From assembly GCA_020809705.1 (NCBI GenBank), contig CP085834.1, forward strand, positions 1,302,001-1,366,000: 64,000 nt of DNA, written 5' to 3'. Shown here piece after piece: positions 48,975 to 60,731 of the stretch (position 1 is the stretch's first letter; the number at the start of each line of letters is the position of its first letter). The notes under the pieces are model-generated. The model had not been told where the DNA came from. It saw only the letters and a list, made by a program, of their open reading frames with translations, and searched no databases. The position numbers and the translations under genes are program-made. Origin of the DNA: Calonectria ilicicola. Lineage: Eukaryota > Ascomycota > Sordariomycetes > Hypocreales > Nectriaceae.

Positions 48975-49918
48975 CTATAACGATTCTGTAGCCAATCTCG
49001 TCACAAAGAAAAGTTTATGCTGATCATCTTCAGACTCAACGATACTGAAGCCTTGCAATCCCTCTTTCTGCAATGCGTCATGAATATTTTCCTCTTCTTC
49101 ATCCGCGTCCAGAGCCGCCCCAGCAATCATCTCTGTCTGCGACCATTTGTTGCGGAGTGAGCCTTTGTGGATTTTCGCAAGTCGAATTGCCCAAATCCGG
49201 TCCTCCTTGATCTGGGTGGAAACAGATGACTCAGAGCTATTGGAAACGGGAACACTGAACTTTGCATTGGCAATTCCAGAGAAGCCGCTAGCATATAGAG
49301 AAATATTCTAATTAGTGTATTGGTACCGCATGAACTTGGGGCTTTGATTTCTCACAGTTCCAAGGCACCGCCTACTCCGATAGAACGGGAAGTTGAATGT
49401 CCCGACTCTCCGCCAGCCCTGGCAATCATCAGTCCGGTCACAATGAAAACCGTCCATCGATCTAGAAATGGCAACTTTTGCTGCTCAATGTGATCTTGAA
49501 CATCTGTCTTTGCAAGAACATTTGCAATGTATGAGTTTGACGGCTGCACAATCTCGCTTTCCATCATCTCGAACTCGGCCCAATTATGCACAGTACTCTG
49601 AAAAGTGGCTTTGATCCCCGCATTAACCTGTGCCCCAAGTTGCGCTGCAACAGGAGAGCCAACCCCAACGGCCCCTTGGTGTCGTGTCCCGTTAGAATTA
49701 CTCCACTTGAATTCAGAGACCTTAGTTGTAGATATTCGCATCTCTGGAGGGAACATCGGGAGCGGGCCTTGAGTCAAAATAGGATAAATGTCTTTTGCGC
49801 TGGGAACCACATCGCCAATACGCAGAGGCCCTTCAGACCTCCCGCCAGCCTTACTAGCACTTGCATATTTTGGCGGGGGAAAGAATGACTGCTCAAGAAT
49901 AAACCAGCATTTATTCAT
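48975..49918 (-). CDS. Gasdermin-like pore-forming cell-death protein (het-Q1/rcd-1 type)
   Basis: Two exons, 49918-49356 and 49287-48975, give 291 residues, the usual size of fungal gasdermins (about 260-290). Features that fit the family are the short N-terminal MNKCWFILEQ strand, GPLRIGDVVPSAKDI, the central amphipathic-strand region with Gly/Ala/Ser-rich VGVGSPVAAQLGAQVN, the HNWAEFE then SEIVQPSNSYI block, and a later IWAIRLAKIH strand. The C-terminal 45 residues (about 247-291) are acidic (LDADEEEEN and VESEDDQ) and could be the short inhibitory tail that is removed in het-Q1-type proteins. There is no signal peptide. Upon cleavage such proteins form plasma-membrane pores and kill the cell in heterokaryon incompatibility. 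The assignment rests on recalled family pattern plus the adjacent subtilase; it needs a profile search. Confidence 0.78.
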
Positions 49919-50204
49919 CGTGATCGATTTTCGGGGGTGTGATTACAACAATGCCTCACTCCTCACTGAGAGGCTGACACTCTGGCCCAAGCGGTTGATG
50001 AGGACATGCGGGGTTTTTATGCAGCACAATTTGGGGGCCAATTTCAAATCCCCCTGGGCCAATAGAAAGATGTAGTGGCTCGTACACTTTGCGAATTGCT
50101 GACACGAGCCCAGCCTTGTCGACATGGATGAAAAAGCGAGCGCTGAACCCCGCCTCTCGTCGCGGATGGAATAAAATCCATCGGCACGCCTCAAAGCGAC
50201 GGAT
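49919..50204. promoter_or_regulatory. Bidirectional promoter between gasdermin-like and PNP-domain genes
   Basis: Only 286 bp separate the two divergent ATGs, so the genes very likely share control sequences. An in-frame ATG at 50124 is followed by TAA, so the PNP-domain protein probably starts at 50205; the short frame could be a 16-codon upstream ORF. Confidence 0.5.
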
Positions 50205-53200
50205 ATGTTCCAAGCGGTGGATGGCGAACATCTCCTCAGAGACAAAACTCGGTCCTGCAAGCGACTGTTTGAAAGATGCCTCAATACAATACCCGACCTT
50301 GATAACGACGATTGGCTAGAACAGAAATGCGCCGAATTCAATTGGTGGTCTTCAGGCCTCAACGCCGACAAGAGGGGACCTGGATCTCTTGACTCCCGCC
50401 TACGACTTCGCCCAGATGTCAGAGATGCTGTGGTAAATCTTCTTGAAGGCCTTGAAGCCGCCCTCTCAAAATGCCAGGAGATAGGTTAGTTCCCGCTCAA
50501 ACAAACCGGCGCAATTTGCCTTGTACTAATCGCCATTCAAATCAGCGTTATCCATCAGGATGCCAGAGGCGGTATCCGCTAGCGAATCCGACGATGACGA
50601 TGACGACGATGAGACCTCTCCTGCCCTTTTAGATTGTGCCCGTCCCGCGTCTCCCTGGTCCGACATGACCGACAGCAGCCATGGGAGCGAGGATCAATCG
50701 CATAATTCGATAAATGCCGAGGATGTTGAACCGTGCCCTGACCCGTACCATGAACAACGATTCTATATCAAGATCAACACTGAAATCCTGATTCGCATCC
50801 ATACGATGATCAAAATAGCGGGTCTCAAATTCAGGAATGAACGTGCCGATGACGCCTTGGAGATGGCCGAAGCTGAATATCACCGCCAACGGCAGCTTTC
50901 AGGTACACACGAAGCGCTTTTTGGGAAGAATTCTCAATTTGGTGAGCATGAGAGGTTTAGGCGCTTTCTCACCAATCTTTTGTTATGGAATGGATATAAC
51001 AATAGCTTAATCCAGTATCTGATTCGCCGCATTGGAATTCTCGCCGATGAGGTCGGGGAACATCATCCCGATACCTTGGTGCAGCAAAAGCTCTTGGCCG
51101 TATTTAGAGCTTACTTTCGCGATCCGGCAAGATTAACACCAGTTCAAAGCCGCCTCATTAATGCGAACGTGGTGAGACGCAACCGGCTCATTCACGCTGG
51201 AAAGGCTGCCAAGAAACCTTCCGCGATTCAGCCCCAAACCCCTCAAATCCCAGAGACAAAGCCAGTCGCCAAGCTTATCGTTCCGAAGAACATGGAGAGA
51301 AACACAGCGGGCTCGATACCGATCCCGAAAGCACCGTCCATCTCGAAGTCACAGAATAATAACAAACCGAAGACCGAAACCAGTTTTGTGACTCTACCAG
51401 CTACAATTCTAGAACCAAGTTTCAGCATCACTGGTGCCTTATCTCCACCAAAACCCACGAAATCGGCCGTGACAAAAATGTCAGCAAGAGTAGCAAACCT
51501 CGATTATCCAAAATGTCCAGCCAAAAAAGGAACCTTCCAGTGTCCTTATTGCTCGTCGCTATTATCACAGGAATACACTGACAAAAAACGATGGAGGTAA
51601 GAAATAACCCTTGCTTTCGTCGCCCTATCAAAATTCGTCTTCCTAACCAAAATGAACTATTAGAGCACATGTTGCACAAGACCTTTGCGCCTATGTTTGC
51701 GTTCATGAGGACTGTCAGACTCCAGATGAGATGTACGTATCCACATTAGATTGGATGTCACACATGGCACAATGTCATTCCATCGTGGAGTGGGTTTGTC
51801 ACAAATGCACTTCAGATGTTAGCAACATTTCAATTGTGTCTTATAAAGACCCTTCACAGTTCAAAAACCATATTTTACAATCGCATGCAGGACTGGAACA
51901 ATCCGAGATAGATCTTTTGATCGAGTCTGGCAAACGATATGCTGGGATACATAAAGTGAGATGTCCTTTATGTCGACCAGGTATCGTTGCATTCGGTCCA
52001 GACGAAGACGAAGGAGATGACTACTTAGCCCCCACACACCACTATGAATCGGAAATTGAATTGATACAACTGGAAGATGATGACCATATTGCTACTCACA
52101 TCCACGGGTTTGCTCTTCAATCTATTCCATGCCTCGATTCAGCTGAGTCGGAAACAGCAACATCAGACTCGAGCCTTAGTACACGCCAAGAGATCACTTT
52201 CCAGGCCTCAACTACGGAATTCGGGGAAAAAAAGTTGTACAATGATAGTTTGGCTAAAGAGATGCTAGCCTCTATTATTTTGGATAGTTTCCACTTACTA
52301 ACTCAAATGCCAGATCGAAGCCCTGCTATCAGTCGGTTCTTGGCCCTCATTCAGTCAATCGAGACTGATATTGAAGGATTTACCTTATCGGATGATGAAG
52401 AGTTCTTATTGACTCTAAACAAAAGCCGGATAACGGTGTCTGAGCTTGATAATATGTTTTCAAATTCACTTGTCCAAGCCAAGACAAAGGAATCAGAATT
52501 GTTTGAAGAACTGGACATTCATTTCACGGAGCTCCGCTTGTTTTGGCAAAAGTCATATCTTCTTATCGAAGATTGCAAATTTGAAGATTCAATTGCATTA
52601 CAACGCGAGAATTACCATCTCGCATGGGTTTGCGTACGGCCAATGGAACGGGTTGCGGCGATAGCTATGCTCGATCACATACACCCACATCTACAAAAGC
52701 CACCATATGATCCAAATCTTTACGACTTAGGGTCAATCGGCTACCATGATATTGTTATCATCAGTCCACCATATGGTCAAAATATGGCCGGCACGTCAAC
52801 AGAGATTATGGAATACGCAATGGAACACTTTTCAAGGATCAAGCTTGCCTTATTAGTTGGTATTGGCGGAGGTATCCCACCAGGGGTGCAACTAGGTGAT
52901 GTTGTCGTCAGCCGGCCTGCGATAGATGGGCCTGGAATAATGCAATGGGAATTAAACATGACAGAAACCAATTCTATCAAACGAACTGAAATGATTTCCC
53001 CACCTATATGGCTAAAAGACACCCTGGAGACATTGAAATCGAAGCAAAGATTGGTTGAATACAACTCGCTTCAGCATTTACAAAATCTTGGGGAGAAATG
53101 GCCACGCCTCGCATTAAATTATCAGAAACCGAACCCTCTCACAGATTTATTATTCAACGCAGATTACGACCATGTTTGCAAATCCCTCATTCCTAATGCG

Positions 53201-53587
53201 ATTAAGGCGGATGAGCAAGGAGTAACTTGTCCAGATTGTGACAAGAATCAAGTCGTAAAAGCGAGACCTCGGGAGATGTGTTTCTGGTATGGTGCAATTG
53301 CATCAGGCAATCACACCATCAAATCCGGCGCGTTTCGCGATCGATTGAATGAAGAATTTGGTGGTAATGTTTACTGTGTGGATACCGAAGCAGTAGGTTT
53401 GGTGAAAGATTTTCCATGTGTCATGATTCGGGGAATTTGTGACTATGCAGATTCTCATGCAAATGAGGTTTGGCGGAATCATGCTGCAGCTATGTCCGCA
53501 GCTTTTGCAAAAGAATTTTTACAACACCTGCGGTTTCAGGACGTTTATATGGCAGCTTCGATCATAGAATTGGTGTCATTTAATTAG
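50205..53587 (+). CDS. C2H2-type zinc-finger and nucleoside-phosphorylase-domain protein (NLR-like effector domain)
   Basis: Three exons, 50205-50484, 50546-51596 and 51664-53587, give 1084 residues. The N-terminal region (about 1-95) contains CKRLFERCL and FNWWSSGLNADKRGPGSLD, a fungal module often found at the front of large NLR-like or zinc-finger proteins. A low-complexity acidic stretch follows (about 105-115). A Cys/His-rich region (about 425-560) has several C-x2-C and H-x-C-like pairs, such as FQCPYC and MAQCHS. The C-terminal part (about 757-1060) is a PNP_UDP-like phosphorylase fold with LVGIGGGIP, MCFWYGAIASGNHTIKSGAFRD, CVDTEAVGL and MIRGICDYADSHAN. In fungi this fold is a common N-terminal effector of NLR receptors and has been linked to nucleotide cleavage. 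No NB-ARC or repeat sensor is present here. Confidence 0.85.
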
Positions 53588-53799
53588 AACATAGTCTCAC
53601 GGTCGATGAAAATACTTTTATTTTATAGTCTTCACAAGGACAGCCAAAGGATGGATTCTCATTTGAACCCACATCAGGTTATCTATTTAGGATAGACTTG
53701 AACAGACTCAGCTGCAACATCAATGTATCTAGGCTCAAATCGCCTTCTAGTCTATTTTTGAGGTTTTTATTCTAATTTATTTTATTGTTCATAAATCCA
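53588..53799. other. Convergent intergenic region
   Basis: About 210 bp between the convergent PNP-domain and transketolase stops; A+T-rich, likely 3' untranslated sequence. Confidence 0.5.
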
Positions 53800-56148
53800 T
53801 CAGAAAGCAGAGTGCAAGGTTGAGTAAATAGGCTGTCGCTTCTTCCAAAACCCAATGGTAGCCACAGCGCGATCTGAAATTCCCTTAGGTGTAAACTCAA
53901 ATTTCTTATATATCATTAGTACAGAACTACTAGTCCAGTCTAGATATAGGTAAACTCACATTATAAACGTCGTCGCAAGGGCCTGAGGCACCGAACCGGT
54001 TGAGACCGAATTGTTCATGGGCGTATCGCTCCCATCCGAGAGTGCTCATTACTTCAACGGAAAGGGCGGGTATTTTATCCGGCAAAACGGACAATCTATA
54101 CTCCAAAGGCTGTTCATCAAACAGCTTAAAGCAGGGCATAGAAACGATGCGAGCTTTGAAGCCGAAATTGCTCTTCAAATACTCGGCAGCCTTGATACAA
54201 AGAGACACCTCAGATCCTGTTGATATAAGTGTGATGTCTGCATCAGCTATTTCTTGCAAGACATATCCTCCCTTGATGGCCTTTTCCATTGTAGAGCCCT
54301 CGAGCTGTGGTAGTTCTTGGCGACAAAGCGCGAGGATGCTAGGAGTCTCTCTAGATGACAGGGTGACATAATATGCCGCGCTTGTTTCATTACCATCGGC
54401 AGGGCGCCATACCAAGGTATTCGGAAGGGCGCGGAAGTGAGCTAGCGTCTCAATGGGCTGGTGTGTCGGCCCGTCTTGGCCAAGACCTATTGAGTCATGG
54501 GTCGCAATCCAGAAGTTTTGAACGCGGGATAGTGCGGAAAGACGAATGGCTCCAGCAGCATATGACACAAAGTTCAGAAACGTTCCTGAGTAAGGCAACA
54601 CGGTACCGTAGGCAGATAACCCGTTCATGATGCCTCCCATGGCATGCTCACGCACACCATACCGAACGTAGCGACCAGAATAATCACCAAGGCCAGTCGC
54701 TTGAGCTTGGAAATCGACGGCATTGGCCCACCGTGTCAAATTTGAAGGTGTCAAATCTGCTGAACCACCAAGAAGCTCGGGTATCACAGATTGGACCTTG
54801 GTAAGCACAATCTCTGAGAGCTTTCGTGTTGCAACTGCCGGGCCAGATGGGTCATATACAGGCAGCTCTTGTTCCCAATTTGGTGGAAGCTCGCCTGCCA
54901 GCCGTCGAGAAAGATCCTTGTGGAGAGAAGGGTGTTCCCCAGCATATTGATCCAGCATTTTCTCCCAATCACTTTCGAGTTGAGTGTTCGCCGTAGATCG
55001 TTCCCCATATAATTTGTGCACATCTTCCGGCACAACAAACTTTTGGCTGGGGTCAAACCCAAATCGCTTCTTCAGCTGCTGAATATCATCAGCCTTCAAA
55101 GGTGATCCATGGACGCCATGGGTGCCTTCATTCAAGGATCCATAGCCAATGGTTGTTCGTAGCTTAATGAGTGTGGGCTTGTCCTTGACGCGTTGGGCTT
55201 CCTCAAAAGCAGAGGCGATAGATTCAAGATCTGTGTCGCCATTGACATGATCGATAACATGCCAACCATAAGACTCGAAGCGTTTCACCACATCTTCCGT
55301 AAAGGAGCAATTAATATCACCATCAATAGAGATATGATTATCATCATAGACACAGATGAGATTTCCAAGTTGAAGGTGACCAGCCAGAGAACAAGCCTCA
55401 CTGGCAACACCTTCCATCAAACAACCATCACCAAGGAAGCAGTAGGTGTAGTTGTCAGAAATATTGTAGCTTGGTTTGTTGAATATAGCAGCAGTGTGTG
55501 CTTGAGCAATGGCCAACCCCACAGCGTTGGCGACGCCTTGACCAAGAGGTCCAGTAGTAACTTCAACCCCTGGAGTATCATGGGCTTCAGGATGACCAGG
55601 CGTGATGCTGTCTAGTTTCTGTATACAAATTCGATTAGTGCATGGTTTATTAGATATTTATAAATTCAACTTGCCCTAAAAGCTTTCAGGTCGTCCATTG
55701 AGATGGCGTAGCCACAAAGATGGAGTAAGACATACTGCAGAATGCAAGCATGGCCGTTACTGTAATTAATTAGTTACCCAAACTCTTTAGAAGATGCATC
55801 TGAAAACTCACGAAAGGACAAAGCGATCACGGTTGATCCAGTTTGGGTTTTTCGGACTAAATTTTAAGAATTTCGTGAAGAGAACATGGGCAACGGGTGC
55901 CATCCCCCTGGACAATGAAGATTAGAGAAATTTCGGTGTTGGGCTCGACTAGAAACCAACATGGGAGCGCCGGGGTGGCCCGAATTTGCTGCAAAAATGG
56001 CATCAACCTAAGTATATGCCCCTTCATCAGCTAAGCCCTTGGATTATTCTCCAGAATATGGTAGACGAGAAGAGTTGCATCATACCGACAGAGTGCGGAT
56101 GGTGTTGATTGCTAGCTGGTCTAGCTCGCCAAATGTAATTGGCGCCAT
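53800..56148 (-). CDS. Transketolase
   Basis: Six exons, in transcript order 56148-56086, 56007-55961, 55907-55812, 55759-55675, 55618-53960 and 53904-53800, give 684 residues, normal for fungal transketolases. The thiamine diphosphate motif [14 protein letters not shown] followed by DDN, the [11 protein letters not shown] and TTGPLGQG loops and the catalytic region [11 protein letters not shown] are all intact. The C-terminal exon, [12 protein letters not shown], was found by splicing and is absent from the long open frame. One intron, 55619-55674, is GC-AG (AGG|GCAAGT). The enzyme transfers two-carbon units between ketoses and aldoses in the pentose phosphate pathway, in the cytosol. A dihydroxyacetone-synthase specificity cannot be excluded from sequence. 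Neighbours are a sugar-type kinase-like gene and two SDRs. Confidence 0.95.
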
Positions 56149-57185
56149 GATGGAGGTCAATATATCGAGCGTATGTGAACAAACAATTTGAGTATAGCGA
56201 GCTCAATGAACGAGATCATTTTTATTAATTGATATTGGGACGTTTTTAACACTCCTAAGCATCCCACATCATTTCTATTCTCGCCGCAGCAAAAGCGCAC
56301 ATCCGCACCGTCCCACAGAACCATCCAATCATGGGGTAGACCTATTTGAAGCTATTGACAGAGCACGTGGTCTCTACAAGGCGACAAATGTGGGAAGGTT
56401 TCAGTAGCTTGACATGGATCTGATGAGATACATGCTTGAGCAGAGCGCCCTTTGCGGGAAGCGGAGCGGGTAGGCGGCAAGCGGAACGCGGAGGGCGGGA
56501 GGCGGGAAGTGGGACAAGGACGAAGGCCCACTCACCAGAATAACAAACGCGTCCACGCGACACGCGTTTGGAATTTAGAGGTGTAGGGTAATCTGACACC
56601 GAAAACAGGATGAATATTCATGTTTAGTTCATAGTGTTGTGAGATACAATATTGAATAATTAATAAAAGAAATTAATTAAAAAAGAAGAAAAATGGTATT
56701 TATTTATTATTTACTCTACCGTCATACAGGGTTTCTTCGTGATTTGTTGGCGAAGGTGAGAACATCGCTCCATACAAGTTACAATCCTGTCAAGTCAACA
56801 CTCTAGCGAAAAGACTGAGAAACCCATGTGTAAAATTCACATTCAAGACTAGGGACTCACGAAAACCAGCACTTAAACCCATAGAGGTTTATCAATCTAA
56901 TTTCAATATCAAATATACAAATAATTGCTAAAACTTGGCAAATTGTTGGACGGGACACATCGCGTGAGTAAAAATAAGTTGTGCAACCTTTGGCCATCAA
57001 GCTAATCCTTATTCGGAACAGCACAAAGGTAATCCAACAGCATTAATAGGGAGCCCGATTTGCATAACATGTACAAATTATCAATGCATGTATATATAAA
57101 CAACAGTTGCCATCAGGCGAATTTAGTTCCGCCATCTAATTGCTAAATATACGGGCATCACCATTTCAAAACAACGTTCCTGAAA
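56149..57185. promoter_or_regulatory. Shared upstream region of transketolase and P-loop kinase genes
   Basis: About 1 kb between divergent genes. A G+C-rich tract at 56446-56516 with repeated GCGG and GGCGG units contrasts with an A+T-rich stretch at 56640-56710. No gene recognised; a minus-strand frame at 56342-56599 is repeat-driven. Confidence 0.45.
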
Positions 57186-57946
57186 ATGGCGACACATGTG
57201 AAAATATCAGAGGCCTCCTCGATTGAAATAGATCGATTGTCTCAAAAAGTACTGAGTAAGTGTGCAGCCGTTTATCGTCAGTGTCGCAAACTAATTTGGC
57301 TGAAGAGATGCTTGACGAGACTTCTTCTGACAAGCGAATTGTGATTGGCATCTCTGGAGTTCCTGGATCAGGAAAGTCAACTCTGGCAAGGATGGCTAGG
57401 GTCAAAATCAATGAGCTTTACAAGGGGAGAGCCCCGGACGCTGGGGATATCGCTGTCGATATCCCCATGGACGGCTTTCATTACACCCGAGCCCAGCTCG
57501 CTGCGATGCCAGACCCAGCTACAGCGGTGCACCGACGCGGTGCTGCCTTCACTTTCGATGGAGAAGGATTCCACAACCTCATTAAACTTCTGACTGCGAC
57601 GCCTATTCAGTCAGTTCAAGCGCCGTCATTCGACCACGCTTTGAAGGATCCAGTGGACGATGCCATTCTCATCTCACAGACGGCTCACATAGTTTTAGTT
57701 GAGGGAAACTATTGCGCTCTTGATCGCAAGCCTTGGAGTGAAGCTGCAGGGCTGATGACTGAGCTATGGTATGTGGATATCCCAGCTGCGGTTGCACACA
57801 AGAGGGTAGCACTCCGACATATTGAGAGTAAGATATGTGCAACTGAAGCGGATGCTTGGGAACGGGCCACGGGAACTGATGAACTTAATGCTCAAGATGT
57901 CAGAAACAATCGGCTACCATGCCATGAAACAATTGTATTTAACTGA
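57186..57946 (+). CDS. P-loop kinase, YFH7/uridine-kinase-like
   Basis: Two exons, 57186-57255 and 57306-57946, give 236 residues. The intron has GTAAGT, a CTAAT branch site and an AAG acceptor, and its removal links the N-terminal helix to the kinase core. The Walker A motif GVPGSGKST spans residues 41-49, followed by DIPMDGFHYTR, IVLVEGNYCAL and a lid-like arginine-containing helix RHIESK. This is the pattern of the phosphoribulokinase/uridine-kinase superfamily, closest to fungal YFH7-like proteins, whose substrates are mostly unknown. Small-molecule phosphorylation is expected. It lies divergently beside the transketolase. Confidence 0.85.
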
Positions 57947-58293
57947 GCTCAAAAAATAATTGACTCTATTTAATTTCTTGAGATGCTTGATGTTGCCATG
58001 AAAAAATCCCAAGTAACAGTTTGTTTGGACCGCGCAGATCAATGCTCCATTCGCAGGATGCCAGGAAATTTGAAGTAAAAATTTAATGTCCAAGAGCCCT
58101 TCAGTAGCATCAATACTTATGAACCAGAGCAGAGCTGAATCCTATGGTAATGACTTCTATTATCGGGGCGACTGGGCGAGTTGAGGATCCGACCTGTATC
58201 CCAGCACCTCACTCATGTATAGTATGAATTCACAATAAGCTGAGATTAAAACCTTCAGAACAGTGCATTAAAATTTTCTAAATTGCAAAGAGT
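57947..58293. other. Convergent intergenic region
   Basis: About 350 bp between the kinase and SDR stops; nothing recognised. Confidence 0.5.
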
Positions 58294-59341
58294 CTACCAA
58301 GAACAGTGACCGCCGTCGACTCTCAGATCCGATGCCGTCATAAAGCTGCTGGCATCGCTAAGTAGGTACAACACAGGACCTCGGAATTCGTCCACCAAAC
58401 TCAACCTGTACAGCATATTATCACCGGTCCACTGAGCCTCCATGCCTGGCTTTTGCAGAGCCTCCGTCGTAGCCGGAGTGCGAATGTAGCCCGGCGACAG
58501 CGAATTAACTCGGATCAGCGGCATTCCCTTGCGTGAACCCCACTCAGCTGCCAGGGATCGCGTCAATTGGAGCACGCCGGATTTTGATGTGTTGTATGCC
58601 GCAGTGTCGACACCCTGATATATCTGTTAGCCGCTATCTCGCAGAGATCTTGGTCATGCATTTCTGGTGGTCAAGTCATCTTACCTTGTTTACTACCGTG
58701 CCACTCATGCTCGCGACAAGTACCATGCTGCCGCTGACATCTGCCTTTCGCATTTCTAGGGCGACGGCCTGAGCGACAGCAAATGTGCCAGTGACGTTGA
58801 TATCCATCAACCGACGGAAGCGGTCAACTGAAAACTCGTGCGCGGGATCATTGTCTGATACTCCGGCGCATCCGACGAAGCCTCTAATCGGGTATCGTAG
58901 GCTGGGAACGAAGGACTCGAAAGCGCTAGCAATAGCTTTGTCGTTGGTGACATCAAGTCTATGATATGAAATTTGTTGCCCAAACTTGGTAGCAACTTCC
59001 TGGAGGTGGGCTTGCAACACGGTTAGTTCCAGTCAAATAACATTCTGGTGTATCGCGGGGAGGAATTACCCCATGGTTTCTCAGGAGGAGCTGCAACTAC
59101 ATCCAGACATACTGCATCTGCTCCAGACTCCAACACGGCGCCTGCAACTTCAACTCCAAGATATCCGGCTCCGCCAGTGACTTTGAAACTGATTAGCATC
59201 TGCTCAACGAGTCAATCTCAACAAGGAACACTTACTGATTACTGTGCGATCATCAAGGCGAAAAAGATTAGAGACTGGAACATCAGGAGCTCCCTGGCGG
59301 TCCTTGACCTCGCGAAACTTTGGATCAGCCGTGTTGCTCAT
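58294..59341 (-). CDS. Short-chain dehydrogenase/reductase (polyol dehydrogenase-like)
   Basis: Four exons, in transcript order 59341-59236, 59180-59070, 59010-58685 and 58614-58294, give 287 residues. The Rossmann motif is restored by splicing as RTVIITGGAGYLG; the usual TGxxxGxG is altered, since Tyr42 sits where the second Gly normally is. The catalytic pair is Tyr188 and Lys192 in AAYNTSKSG, with a Ser in VASMSG upstream and a LSPGYIRTP proline loop after it. The length and N-terminal extension resemble fungal polyol or sorbose/xylulose reductases. The reaction would be NAD(P)-dependent interconversion of an alcohol and a ketone in the cytosol; the substrate is not determined. Confidence 0.85.
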
Positions 59342-59860
59342 TTTGGTCGTCGTTTGGATGGAAAATTGCACAATGCCCAAATCGAAAGACGGCCAACTAG
59401 GTCAATTAACTAGGTGGATGGCCTCTTTCACAAATATTGCGACACGTGTTCCTCATGTCTACAGATCTTAATAGATCCACCACGAAAGCTAGTATGTCCA
59501 TCGTGATCATGATCACTGTCTCGAGTTGAATAGTGTTGCCCCAGCCGCCAGCCGCTGAGAGCCGCTGAGCACCGCTTGCCGCCATCCCCGCCACCTCCGC
59601 CTCCGCCCCGCCGCTCTCCACTACTGCACCCACCATTGCATTAGAACACCGAACATGACGATGCTGTATTGCGGATAAGCGGAATTTAAATGCGTTATGG
59701 TTTTTATGTACTAGCTTATCTTGCAACTACTTGTCGATTTAATGAGACGCAACTGCTGGCATTTACATCTCATCTTTATCTTCATCCGACATTCTCTCGT
59801 CTCTGAAGCAAGATCTAAATCTCATCATTTTCTCTCTCTATACATATCCCCTTCATTAAA
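59342..59860. promoter_or_regulatory. Divergent promoter region between two SDR genes
   Basis: About 520 bp. A C-rich, G-poor tract at 59543-59618 (repeats of CCGCC and CCGCTGAG) is followed by A+T-rich sequence up to the second SDR start. No gene seen. Confidence 0.45.
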
Positions 59861-60731
59861 ATGGTGCAAACTACTGGAAGACCCCTCGAGGGTAAGATTG
59901 CCGTTGTAACCGGCGCCTTCCGAGGTAATGTCTCTTCTTGATCAGATGTGGTGCTGGCTCTAACAAGGAATAAAAGGTATTGGAGCTGCTATTACACGTC
60001 ATCTTGCAGCAAAGGGTGCCCACGTTTTGGGTGTTTATACATCTGATTCTTCTAGCAAATCCGCCCAGGACATGACTGCAGAGCTTACGGAAGCACACGG
60101 AGTCCGAATTGTAGCCGTCCAAACAGATCTGCAGAAGGGCGAGGAAGCAGCAAACCGCATCGTCGAAGTTGCCAAGCACTATTTTGCTGGGCCAGACGGC
60201 AAGGTCACCATCAACATCCTTGTCAACAACGCCGGAGTTGGTGGCGATTACCCTCTTGGCGAGGTCCCTGTTGCCGAGTTCCACCGCATTTACAGTGTCA
60301 ATGTGTTGGCACCTATTCTTGTCACTCAGGCCATCCTTCCTTATCTTCCCCATGACCGCTCTGGAAGAATTGTAAACCTTTCTTCCGTAGCTTCAACTAT
60401 GGGTTTCAAGACCCACACACTCTATGGCGGTACCAAGGCCGCTCTGGAAGCCATGACCAGGACTTGGGCTAGAGAGCTCGCCGAGAGGGCCACAGTCAAC
60501 GCTGTGAACCCAGGACCCGTGGAAGGAGACATGTACTGGGCAGCAGGAGAGGACTTTTGGAAGCAGCTCGAGCCGTTCCAGCTGGCCACTCCCCTGTCTG
60601 CAGTTCGAGCAGAGGTCGACAGACCAGAGCTAGTCAAGCTCGCTAACGAGAAGATGGCAGGTCGCCGTCCCGCATACTGGACCGAGGTTGCCGGTGTTGT
60701 CGGTATGCTTTGTGGCGAAGACTCTGGCTAG
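59861..60731 (+). CDS. Short-chain dehydrogenase/reductase with in-frame TAG near the C-terminus
   Basis: Two exons, 59861-59924 and 59977-60731, give 272 residues to the first stop. The cofactor motif TGAFRGIG (Thr17-Gly24) and the catalytic Tyr171/Lys175 in LYGGTKAAL are intact, with the ILVNNAGVGG and IVNLSSVAS blocks between them. It resembles naphthol-reductase-type SDRs (THN reductase-like). The first stop is TAG at 60729-60731. Reading beyond it in the same frame gives CTGSVVCANGGLRFTV and then TAA at 60780-60782, which is the usual C-terminal end of this family. A single G-to-A change (TGG to TAG, Trp to stop) would explain the difference. The truncated form lacks 17 residues of the C-terminal strand that packs near the active site, so it may be inactive unless read through. 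Confidence 0.82.

Noticed and set aside
50124..50174. Start of the PNP-domain protein at the ATG at 50124
   Set aside because: In the same frame a TAA follows after 16 codons, so it can only be an upstream ORF.
50205..53587. Full NLR receptor
   Set aside because: No NB-ARC or NACHT Walker motifs and no repeat domain were found on either side of the phosphorylase fold.
59543..59618. G+C-rich tract as a possible transposon remnant shared with 56446-56516
   Set aside because: Both are G+C-rich low-complexity stretches, but I could not align them as copies of one element and saw no terminal repeats.
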